The notes beneath the pieces were generated by a model. The model was not told the origin of the DNA and did not search any database. It saw only the letters and a program-made list of their open reading frames with translations. A stretch of DNA of 64,000 nucleotides from Akkermansia sp. N21116 (lineage in GTDB: Bacteria; Verrucomicrobiota; Verrucomicrobiia; Verrucomicrobiales; Akkermansiaceae), in NCBI RefSeq assembly GCF_029854705.2, contig NZ_CP139035.1, positions 1,488,001 through 1,552,000 on the forward strand. Direction: 5' to 3'. Made by a program: the position numbers and the translations under genes. Shown piece by piece: positions 57,382 through 64,000 of this stretch. Numbering within the stretch: the first letter of the stretch is position 1; each line of letters starts with the position of its first letter.

Positions 57382-58791
57382 CTAGGGGGAGCTCTTGTTC
57401 TTCTGGCTTTCTGCGAGCGAGCTAGCCTCAATACTTTCCGGACGCAACCCGATTCCCCTGTTGCAAGGGCTCGGTTGCGTCCGATTCATTGATTCGGGGA
57501 ATGGCACGGATATTGTGCGTGGACGAAGAGGGGTGAAGTTAATCTTCTTTGTGCATAGTTTGTTGTTCCGGTGAATCTTGGGTTGCAGATGGTTGATCAG
57601 AGTTCGCTGCTTCTTCTTCACGGATTTTATCGAGTGTTTCCTGTGCTTTTTCATGTCCTGGGCAGCTGCTTTGGTGAGGTACTCCAAGGCGAGTTGAGGG
57701 TTGTTTTCTACACCCTTTCCTGCGAGGTAGAAGACTCCCGTCATATATTCTGCTTCACTGAATCCTTGATCTGCGGCCTTCTTATACCAACGAAAAGCCA
57801 TTTCGTTGTCTTGCGAAGTACCGCTTCCCGAAGCATAGCAGGTAGCCAGGTGGAATTGAGCCTGGATATGGCCCTGATCTGCAGCTTTCTGAAACAATTC
57901 GAAAGCTCGGGGCTGGTCTTGTTCGATACCGTCTTCTCCGGATTCCAGTAGAGCGGCGAAGGCAAATTGGGCATCGGGGTGTCCAAGTTTTGCGGCTTGT
58001 TCAAACCATTTGGCGGCTTCTTGCGGGTTTACTTTTTCGAAGATTCCTTGATAGTAGAGAATTCCTAGATTGCACATGGCGAGAGAGTCGTTTTGTTCGG
58101 CAGCCTTGAGATACAATTCGCGTGCTTTTTGTGGATTTTTTTCGACTCCGATTCCCTTCAGATAACATTCTCCTAAAGTTGTGCATGCGTCAGGATAATT
58201 TTGATCTGCAGACTTGGAATACCAGTAAATTGCCTTGTCGATATTGAGTTCACTTCCCCCTTTTCCAGATTGATAACCGACTGCCACATCATACTGCGCC
58301 TGAGCATTACCCTGGTGTGCGGCTTTTATCATCCATTGCTGGGCAATTTTGTCATTTGTAAATGTTCCTGTGTTACTGCGATAACAAATCGCGGTGCACA
58401 CTTGTGCATCCGTGTTTCCCAGAAGCGCTGCTTTCAGAAACCACAAAAAGGCTTCCTGGTTTTTTCCCTTGTCATGACAATATCTTCCTAAACGATACAT
58501 AGCGGGAGGGTACCCCTGTTCTGCGGAAAGCGTAAGCCAGGCAAGAGCCATTTGTTGATTTTTAGGGATTAATGTTCCTTCATCATTGAAAAGCCACATT
58601 TTATATTGAGAAACAGGGTCACCTGTTTCAGCATACACCCTGATTTGTTCGAATACATCGTGTGTAGTTGTCGCGTCCATCCGGATTTCGGAGACGGCCC
58701 TTCTGATCTCATAAGAGCTGAGATTCTTATTTATCTCCAAAGATTGTTCTGTGGAGAGGAAGATTGTGAGGAAAAGTAAAACTTTCAACAT
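57382..58791 (-). CDS. Exported Sel1-repeat protein, apparently frameshifted near the C-terminus
   Basis: 469 residues as read. A signal peptide (MLKVLLFLTIFLSTEQS) and about eight Sel1 repeats (CYLKGIGVEKNPQKARELYLKAAEQ, CYASGSGTSQDNEMAFRWYKKAADQ). After residue 378 the frame turns into Lys/His/Pro-rich text unlike Sel1. One base earlier the next frame reads GHEKAQETLDKIREEEAAN then a natural stop at 57539. Restoring one C in the CC run at 57657-57658 (plus strand) would give a 417-residue protein. A hairpin lies in the off-frame tail. Either a recent mutation or a sequence error. Confidence 0.8.
   Translation of the reverse strand: MLKVLLFLTIFLSTEQSLEINKNLSSYEIRRAVSEIRMDATTTHDVFEQIRVYAETGDPVSQYKMWLFNDEGTLIPKNQQMALAWLTLSAEQGYPPAMYRLGRYCHDKGKNQEAFLWFLKAALLGNTDAQVCTAICYRSNTGTFTNDKIAQQWMIKAAHQGNAQAQYDVAVGYQSGKGGSELNIDKAIYWYSKSADQNYPDACTTLGECYLKGIGVEKNPQKARELYLKAAEQNDSLAMCNLGILYYQGIFEKVNPQEAAKWFEQAAKLGHPDAQFAFAALLESGEDGIEQDQPRAFELFQKAADQGHIQAQFHLATCYASGSGTSQDNEMAFRWYKKAADQGFSEAEYMTGVFYLAGKGVENNPQLALEYLTKAAAQDMKKHRKHSIKSVKKKQRTLINHLQPKIHRNNKLCTKKINFTPLRPRTISVPFPESMNRTQPSPCNRGIGLRPESIEASSLAESQKNKSSP
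57439..57483. terminator. Hairpin inside the off-frame tail, probable shared terminator
   Basis: CGGACGCAACC (57439-57449) and GGTTGCGTCCG (57473-57483) pair perfectly. It lies between the restored stop of the Sel1 gene and tyrS, which run toward each other, as a bidirectional terminator would. No clean U-tract. Confidence 0.6.
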
Positions 58792-58826
58792 GTTGAATTG
58801 TAATTGCCTGCCGGTTCGATATGAAA

Positions 58827-58841
58827 CAATACTCAGTATTG
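58827..58841. promoter_or_regulatory. Palindrome upstream of the Sel1 gene
   Basis: CAATACT C AGTATTG, seven perfect pairs around one base, 36 bases before the Sel1 start. Operator-like, but the bound protein is unknown. The AT-rich 288 bases from 58792 to 59079 show nothing else clear. Confidence 0.4.
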
Positions 58842-59079
58842 ATCGGAATGAATCTTAAAAAATATATTGGGTTATTTGGAGTCAATATATTGCATATTAT
58901 ATGTGTATGAAATGAGGTTATTTTATTTAATGGGATATACCTGTTATATATTTTAATTTCATAATGAATGATTTTTCATCTTGCATTATAATGCTATCTC
59001 ATTTCAGGGGTAGATATGACTATCGTATCTTGTTGATTTGAAAAGGACATCATTGCGGATTATTGATTCAATTCGGATT

Positions 59080-59376
59080 CTAGCTAATGCCCGATAGAAC
59101 CAATAGAATAGCAGTGATAAAATAAATAAAAATTATTGAATTTAGAATACAGGAAATCCAGTAAATGTATTTAAATTTTATTGTTGTCTTGCGGTAGAAA
59201 TAATGCCGTTTGGAAAAAGAATATAGGAATAATGAAAAATTTGTGATAATATAAAATGTATATAATATGGGAATCGATTTGTCAGATCCTATGTTATTTA
59301 TCGCAATAAAAAATGGGAAATATAAAAATAAGCTCAAGATCCAAAAATAAAAAACTGTTTTTTCTCTTGTCTTCAT
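59080..59376 (-). CDS. Small multi-pass membrane protein
   Basis: 98 residues with about three or four hydrophobic helices (FYFWILSLFLYFPFFIA, ILYTFYIITNFSLFLYSF, NSIIFIYFITAILLVL), basic loops (KRHYFYRKTTIKFKY) and AT-rich codons. No family recognised. It is the last gene of the low-GC minus-strand block. Confidence 0.5.
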   Translation of the reverse strand: MKTREKTVFYFWILSLFLYFPFFIAINNIGSDKSIPILYTFYIITNFSLFLYSFSKRHYFYRKTTIKFKYIYWISCILNSIIFIYFITAILLVLSGIS

Positions 59377-59556
59377 TTTTACATTATTTTTTTATAACTT
59401 GTCATTATTGAATCTATTGGAATATGGAAAATAGTTTATAAAATAGAGACAATCAATAGGAAAGGGTGTTAGATTATTTTTGGTGTCCAGGTATCTCCAG
59501 GTCGCTTCTGGTGTAGTAGTGACCGTTGAGTGTAATGTCAAGCAAGTTCCTGTCTT

Positions 59557-59772
59557 TTAGTGTGATGGAAAAGATTGGATTTTTTTCGTATAACAATCAA
59601 TGGAGAAGATGTCATCGTGTTTGATCTTTTTCACTGTGAATTTGATGGATCCGTTATTGGACAATTTTTTTTCGACACAATAGATATTATAGCTGATAAA
59701 TATGATTTGAGTGCATAATAGGATTGATAAGCCTATGATTATTGTTCTTGGGTTAATGCGTATTTTTATCAT
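59557..59772 (-). CDS. Small membrane-anchored protein, probably frameshifted
   Basis: 71 residues as read: a signal-anchor helix (TIIIGLSILLCTQIIFISYNIY) and a short outer part. At the A-run near 59580-59595 the frame ends quickly, but the neighbouring frame continues as YEKNPIFSITLKDRNLLDITLNG then HYYTRSDLEIPGHQK to a stop at 59474, which reads like real protein. A one-base loss or two-base gain would explain it; restored length would be 99. The start overlaps the previous stop by one base (TAATG), so they are coupled. Confidence 0.5.
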   Translation of the reverse strand: MIKIRINPRTIIIGLSILLCTQIIFISYNIYCVEKKLSNNGSIKFTVKKIKHDDIFSIDCYTKKIQSFPSH

Positions 59773-60161
59773 TATTTTTTAAATGAATGAGAATTATTGT
59801 TTAATATGCCATCAATGATGCCGTCGCCATTCTTGTCTACGAGCATTTCACGTGTTTCCTCTTTTCGAGGTATAAGAAAATGCATTGGATTGTAGTCTGA
59901 ATCTAACGATACGGATAATGGGATAACAGGGTTTGCTTTTGTATGAATAATAATTCTATAATATTCAGTGTTCTCTTGCTGGTAATTTTTACCTTTTGAT
60001 AAGATGATTGAAAAATTACCTTGCTCATACAATTTTGCATCGATTAATTCTGTAGATCCTAACATGTATTCAAAATTTGATCTTATTTTAAATCTATTGT
60101 AAGATACATAGAACAAGATAATGTTGATTATGATCAGGATATAGATCCATACATATTTCAT
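59772..60161 (-). CDS. Small membrane-anchored protein
   Basis: 129 residues. One N-terminal helix (YVWIYILIIINIILFYVSY) followed by an outer domain of about 105 residues (LIDAKLYEQGNFSIILSKG, YYRIIIHTKANPVIPLSVSL) ending with a DKNGDGIIDGIL loop, which looks like a calcium-loop-like DxNxDGxxD motif. No family recognised. Coupled by one-base overlap to the next small gene, with the same anchor-plus-domain layout. Confidence 0.6.
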   Translation of the reverse strand: MKYVWIYILIIINIILFYVSYNRFKIRSNFEYMLGSTELIDAKLYEQGNFSIILSKGKNYQQENTEYYRIIIHTKANPVIPLSVSLDSDYNPMHFLIPRKEETREMLVDKNGDGIIDGILNNNSHSFKK

Positions 60162-60264
60162 ATTAATTGCTACTTTTCTGATCGTTTATTCTAAAGTTTT
60201 GTTAAGATAAAATTTTCACATAGGGTTATTTCATATAATCAATATTACATTTTGTAACAGCATT

Positions 60265-61053
60265 TTATTGATTTATACGGACTAATGAATTTGTTGCCAT
60301 GGCATGCATGTATGACAATGTATAGTTATTTCTTTTGATTCGTATTTTATATTTACGAGAAAAATGTGGTACTAATAATTGCGCATATTGGGGTCGCGAT
60401 TTTAATATTCCATCTTTTACATAGAGAGGACTGTTTTCGGCAAAATCGAATTCATCCGCCCATTTATTAACATTTGCATAGAATTGAAAGAAACGCTCGA
60501 ATTCATGATGGCCGTATAAATACATGGGAACATGATTTTCCATATTTTCCGGTAATGAATACCCTGCTTTCAATAAGGGTATGATCATTGGGTAGGCCGA
60601 TCCTTCAATAGCGTATTTCATGAGGTCTGGATTTTGTTGTTTTGATATGCCATCAAGGATATGAATTAGATGAATCATAGCTTTACAATATTCAATATTA
60701 TCTCTGCTATAATTTTGCAATATTGTTTTTGTTGCTTTTTGGAGAGAAAAATACGAAGGATTGTATTTCAAGAGAATGTATAGGATGTCCAGATTTCCCA
60801 TGTCTATTGCATGATCCAGAGCTGTGTTTCCATAAACATCCTGTCGATTAATATCCCAACCATGATTGAGAGCATAGAATAAATCATGGAATTCCTTAGA
60901 TGTAGAACATCCACATTCAATAATATTGATCAGAAGTGTTTTGTTTTCTTCATCACATGAATCAATTTTATTTCCATATTTCCGGATGAATCGTAATTTG
61001 TATGGATCTTTTAAAGGAAGTATTTGATGTTTAGTTGTTTTTTTAGTTTCCAT
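60265..61053 (-). CDS. Ankyrin-repeat protein
   Basis: 262 residues, no signal peptide. Two ankyrin units are clear: KTLLINIIECGCSTSKEFHDLF and FYALNHGWDINRQDVYGNTALDHAIDMGNLDILYILLKYNP near residues 62-100, with a weaker one near residue 145-180 (LMKYAIEGSAYPMIIPLLKAGY). Ankyrin proteins next to Rhs or other polymorphic toxin genes often serve as immunity proteins; here that role is inferred from context only. Low GC and basic C-terminus (KYKIRIKRNNYTLSYMH). Confidence 0.7.
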   Translation of the reverse strand: METKKTTKHQILPLKDPYKLRFIRKYGNKIDSCDEENKTLLINIIECGCSTSKEFHDLFYALNHGWDINRQDVYGNTALDHAIDMGNLDILYILLKYNPSYFSLQKATKTILQNYSRDNIEYCKAMIHLIHILDGISKQQNPDLMKYAIEGSAYPMIIPLLKAGYSLPENMENHVPMYLYGHHEFERFFQFYANVNKWADEFDFAENSPLYVKDGILKSRPQYAQLLVPHFSRKYKIRIKRNNYTLSYMHAMATNSLVRINQ

Positions 61054-61151
61054 AATTGCCGATTAATTTTAGTATAAAAAGAGATAAGGAGATGATAGAA
61101 GTAGTCAGTGGATCAAAGCAAGATGATATTCTAATTATATATCGATGATAT

Positions 61152-61742
61152 CTATGGTTTTAACGATGAGCCTTTTGTGTTTATTTTTTTATTAATAAAT
61201 TCTATTAATTGTTTGTCTGCTTTTTTTTCTTTATCTATATCATCTACAAACACAAAAATATCATTTTTTGGTATTGTTTTTATTGTGCGTGAATATACAT
61301 TTTTTGTTTTTGTTTGCCATGGGGCAAATATGATTTCTATTTTATCACATCCAGTGAGATTGTATTTAAAATCTTCGGGGCTGCCTTGTGGATAGTATTT
61401 TGAACTATTTGGGTGGAAGAGTAAATCTGCTAATATATTATCGATTTTAAATGGCTCTTTTCTTTCTAGTATTTCGTATTCTCCGTTTCTTTTAATCCCT
61501 ATTATGAGAATGATTCCGTTGAATATCTGTTTTTTTTTATAATGATTTTCTTTTGCTTCTTTTTCATTTCCTTTATATGACATAAAGGAAGGCATGTAAT
61601 CAGGAGTTTTTTTGGTTTTTATAAATTCAGGGTGAGTGAATTTTGATTTTTCAGATATAATTATATTGATTGATTTTTCTTTTGTTTCGGTGCTTTCTAA
61701 AATACATAATTGAATGATGGATATTAATATTGGTATTAACAT
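61152..61742 (-). CDS. Exported hypothetical protein
   Basis: 196 residues. A short signal peptide (MLIPILISIIQLCILES), then a Lys/Glu-rich soluble domain (GIILIIGIKRNGEYEILERKE, LTGCDKIEIIFAPWQ, NDIFVFVDDIDKEKKADKQL). Strands alternate with charged helices. No family recognised. It lies in the AT-rich block between the ankyrin gene and the DUF4279-like gene, all on one strand. Confidence 0.55.
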   Translation of the reverse strand: MLIPILISIIQLCILESTETKEKSINIIISEKSKFTHPEFIKTKKTPDYMPSFMSYKGNEKEAKENHYKKKQIFNGIILIIGIKRNGEYEILERKEPFKIDNILADLLFHPNSSKYYPQGSPEDFKYNLTGCDKIEIIFAPWQTKTKNVYSRTIKTIPKNDIFVFVDDIDKEKKADKQLIEFINKKINTKGSSLKP

Positions 61743-62097
61743 ATTTTAGTATATAATTATTCGGTTTTTTACAATTGCTCTTGAAAATGGAATTTTAACA
61801 ATGTTTTTGTCCCTTGATTTGTCATTCGAGATCTTGCTTGTCATTCAATGTTTTACTTTTCCGCTCTGTCTTTTTGTATTATTGTGATGAAAGATATCCT
61901 TTAATGAAACCTTATTATTGTTGATTTTCTTATGTTTTCTTTTTTGAGTGCTTGATGATGGTCAGGTCGTATCTGACGTTGTTGCATTTGGTGAAGAGGG
62001 ACGGTTGCGGTGAATGTCTCCTAAGGGGGGGCAATCCCGGAAAACGATAAGCAAGGGATTGTGTTTCGATTGCTATGAAGGCTATGAGGCATCAAGG
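61743..62097 (-). other. Intergenic segment with GC-rich relic
   Basis: 355 bases without a full gene. 61955-62065 is clearly richer in GC than both sides. On the minus strand it reads through GLPPLRRHSPQPSLFTKCNN and VRYDLTIIKHSKKKT to a stop, which looks like the end of a decayed protein. It marks a junction inside the AT-rich block. Confidence 0.35.
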
Positions 62098-62910
62098 TTA
62101 AATGGTTTTCTGGGGTGTGTTTTTATATCCATAACAACTCAACCCGATCCCTATTTTCATTAATGCTAATTTATGGATTACTTCAGGATCCCATTTAATG
62201 TAATGCGGAGGAGAGTCAAAAGTGTCGATATAGATGAATATTTCATCTACTCCGGCAGATTGTATTTGTTCATGATTATCGCAGATCAAATCAATATAAT
62301 CAATTAGTTTATTCCAGGGGAATGTCTCCTTGGAAAATTTAAAGCTTATAAAGCCAAAATCATATGGTTTGTGTGTTCTAATGTTTATGTCATTTGGATT
62401 ATGTGATTTTCCTTTGTGAAATATTTTTGATAGTACATGATCGATTTCAGAAGGAAAGAAATTCTCTCCATAGAGAGTCATGATTGCGGATGTGTGCAGA
62501 TCTTGGTACGAAAATTCGTTTTCGCTTTTTTCTCTAATTAGTGCTGTTGTTATTAATTCTGCGTTTATATTATCAATGTGTTCAATATCTTCAGGGTCAA
62601 ATGTAAGTGATGACTGATTAATTTCATCAATATTTAATATAATGCGTATTGTCGAAACATTCATTTTTTTTAGATATTCGTAATGAGAATTTAATTTTTT
62701 TATGATATCACAAGATTTTACTAAAGTGATTGGTTTGAATCCTGTGTCAATTGTCGCATATCCGAAATTATTATAATTATTCATAATGTGATCTGTGTCG
62801 CTTTTTCTTGAGCAATATGTAATTCCAAGTTGTTTTATTATATCTTTGCTTAATTGTTTTGGGATAAAATTATCCCCAAGCAACCATATTTGTAAATTAG
62901 TGTTTGTCAT
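62098..62910 (-). CDS. Duplicated DUF4279-like protein (possible immunity protein)
   Basis: 270 residues, no signal peptide. Two halves have similar openings: NLQIWLLGDNFIPKQLSKDI at residue 5 and AIMTLYGENFFPSEIDHVLS near 143, each followed by a HxxNxNNFGYATIDT or HKPYDFGFISFKF type strand. This is the DUF4279 pattern (small alpha/beta unit, strand-GxxFxPxxI). DUF4279 proteins occur next to polymorphic toxins and are thought to act as immunity proteins. It lies 40 bases downstream of the Rhs fragment, the position typical of an immunity gene. Confidence 0.65.
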   Translation of the reverse strand: MTNTNLQIWLLGDNFIPKQLSKDIIKQLGITYCSRKSDTDHIMNNYNNFGYATIDTGFKPITLVKSCDIIKKLNSHYEYLKKMNVSTIRIILNIDEINQSSLTFDPEDIEHIDNINAELITTALIREKSENEFSYQDLHTSAIMTLYGENFFPSEIDHVLSKIFHKGKSHNPNDINIRTHKPYDFGFISFKFSKETFPWNKLIDYIDLICDNHEQIQSAGVDEIFIYIDTFDSPPHYIKWDPEVIHKLALMKIGIGLSCYGYKNTPQKTI

Positions 62911-62950
62911 GTTTTTTTGCTGTGTTGAAAATTTTAATTTATATTTTCAT

Positions 62951-63886
62951 TTAATATAAATAGTTTATTGGAATTAAAATAACGTTGTCGCTGAAGCTAT
63001 GCGTCCCGGAGGCGTCGGTGGCGGATACCATTTGCCCGAGGTGGTTCCAGGTGAAGCCCTGCGGCGGGGTGGCATCGCTGAAGGAGACTCCGGTGAGGAG
63101 CCCGGTCATCGGAGCGTAGGCCCATGTGGTGACAATGCCGCGGGCATCGGTCTTCGTGATGGCGCGGTTGTGGGCGTCGTAGGTGAAGTCCTCATGGGAG
63201 CCGTCAGCGTAGGTCTTGCGAGTGACAAGGCCGGAGGCGTTGTGGTAGGTCCATGTGGTGGTGTCGCCGTCGGAGCGGGCGGTGGGGTTGGTGACGATAT
63301 CGCCGTCGGCGGCGCGGAAAGTCGTCAGGGACGTGAGCCTGTCTGCATCGTCGTAGTCGAAGCGAGCGGGTTGAATGCCGGTGCCGAACTCCGCGATTTT
63401 GTGACCGCGATTGTCGTAGGCGTAGCAGATGGTTTTGCCGAGGGTGTCGGTGATTTTGACGGGCAGGTCGAAGAGCCGTGAATACTCGGTTGTGGTGGAG
63501 GAACCGCCGCTATCCGCGACTTTGACGACGCGTTTGGCGAGGTCGTAATCGGTGACAGTCAGATTGTGCCTGCCATCGCATGCGACGTGGGTAATGCCGT
63601 TGGCGGTGTATTGCCTGTTCTGTGAGGTTGTGATTCCGGCGAAGTCGGTGCTTTCGACGACGAATCCATCCTTGATGATTTCACAGGCGGTGTTGTCGGA
63701 AGCCGGGATCCGGGAGAAGCGGGTACGCTTCCGCGGGGCGGAGAATTCCGTCCATGTTTCCGAAGAATTTCCACGAGCATCGATCATGATTACTTTGCTG
63801 TCCAAAGTTGGACTCATTTGCGATATTAGCTCGCGTTGAACCTCCGTCAACGAGTTTCCGTCCGCATCCCAACTGACTTGCGTCAT
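62951..63886 (-). CDS. Truncated Rhs/YD-repeat protein
   Basis: 311 residues. About six YD repeats: YDLAKRVVKVAD, YAYDNRGHKIAEFGTG, FDYDDADRLTSLTTF, YHNASGLVTRKTYADG, TYDAHNRAITKTDARG and WNHLGQMVSATDASG. Full Rhs proteins have over 1000 residues with an Rhs core and a variable toxin tip. Here both ends are missing: no signal peptide, and after SFSDN the reading drops from GC-rich to AT-rich DNA and stops in nine residues (VILIPINYLY). ATG 63886 is used; a TTG at 63901 is possible. It begins right after a terminator. Probably a displaced Rhs fragment, perhaps not translated. Confidence 0.75.
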   Translation of the reverse strand: MTQVSWDADGNSLTEVQRELISQMSPTLDSKVIMIDARGNSSETWTEFSAPRKRTRFSRIPASDNTACEIIKDGFVVESTDFAGITTSQNRQYTANGITHVACDGRHNLTVTDYDLAKRVVKVADSGGSSTTTEYSRLFDLPVKITDTLGKTICYAYDNRGHKIAEFGTGIQPARFDYDDADRLTSLTTFRAADGDIVTNPTARSDGDTTTWTYHNASGLVTRKTYADGSHEDFTYDAHNRAITKTDARGIVTTWAYAPMTGLLTGVSFSDATPPQGFTWNHLGQMVSATDASGTHSFSDNVILIPINYLY

Positions 63887-63899
63887 TTGATGGGAACAC

Positions 63900-63932
63900 A
63901 AAAAGAGCTACCTCGGTTTGAAGAGGTAGCCC
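63900..63932 (-). terminator. Terminator just upstream of the Rhs fragment
   Basis: On the minus strand GGGCTACCTC, loop TTCAAACC, GAGGTAGC then TCTTTTT. It would end a gene lying beyond the right window edge, so the Rhs fragment has no obvious promoter of its own. Confidence 0.8.
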
Positions 63933-64000
63933 TTGGATTAAACAATGACGAATTAGTTAGAGATGTGTAGGATGATTATTGCTTGTTTTTTATGAAATAA

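Overview
The window reads as a chromosome segment of a verrucomicrobium close to Akkermansia (Akkermansiaceae). The 16S gene resembles Akkermansia 16S as I remember it. A 51-residue basic protein of the type found in Chlamydiae, Verrucomicrobia and Planctomycetes, a fused LpxC-FabZ lipid A/fatty acid enzyme and several secreted Sel1-repeat proteins fit the same group. No database search was possible, so genus and species are inferred.

Layout. 1-4886: three tandem Sel1-repeat membrane proteins (the first cut by the window edge), then tRNA-Glu(CUC). 5.2-10.7 kb: LplT-like transporter, flavin reductase, secreted GH3 glycosidase, cysteine-rich secreted protein. 10.8-16.2 kb: RND efflux pump and adaptor, divergent from a MerR regulator; the pump promoter has the 19-bp spacer and central dyad typical of MerR control. 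16.2-22.4 kb: secreted propeller protein with a small partner, a pirin, and an unusual YD-repeat/membrane/terpenoid-cyclase-like protein. 22.4-26.5 kb, minus strand: glyS, and an Lrp regulator/aminotransferase/YdcF-like operon. 26.7-31.9 kb: SNF2 helicase, tiny lipoprotein, hflX. 32.1-37.97 kb: complete rrn operon (16S, tRNA-Ala, tRNA-Ile, 23S, 5S) with promoter and terminator.

38.0-44.3 kb: a membrane protein with a near-leaderless promoter, an isolated phage-type capsid gene plus a small head-decoration-like gene, a DUF4230-like protein, lpxC-fabZ and a solitary adenine methyltransferase. 44.3-47.3 kb: the conserved rpmH-rnpA-yidD-yidC cluster. 47.8-57.4 kb: alpha/alpha-barrel glycosidase, short alpha-glucan phosphorylase, threonine dehydrogenase, the small basic protein, an RluB-type pseudouridine synthase with nine 24-residue Arg/Gly-rich repeats, a Sel1 protein and tyrS.

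57.4-64.0 kb is accessory. A Sel1 gene has an apparent one-base deletion. Then comes a clearly AT-rich, all-minus-strand block of six small genes (membrane proteins, an ankyrin protein, a duplicated DUF4279-like protein) lying downstream of a truncated Rhs/YD-repeat gene that starts just after a terminator. This looks like a displaced Rhs tip with immunity-type genes. It and the orphan capsid pair are the two most interesting loci in the window.
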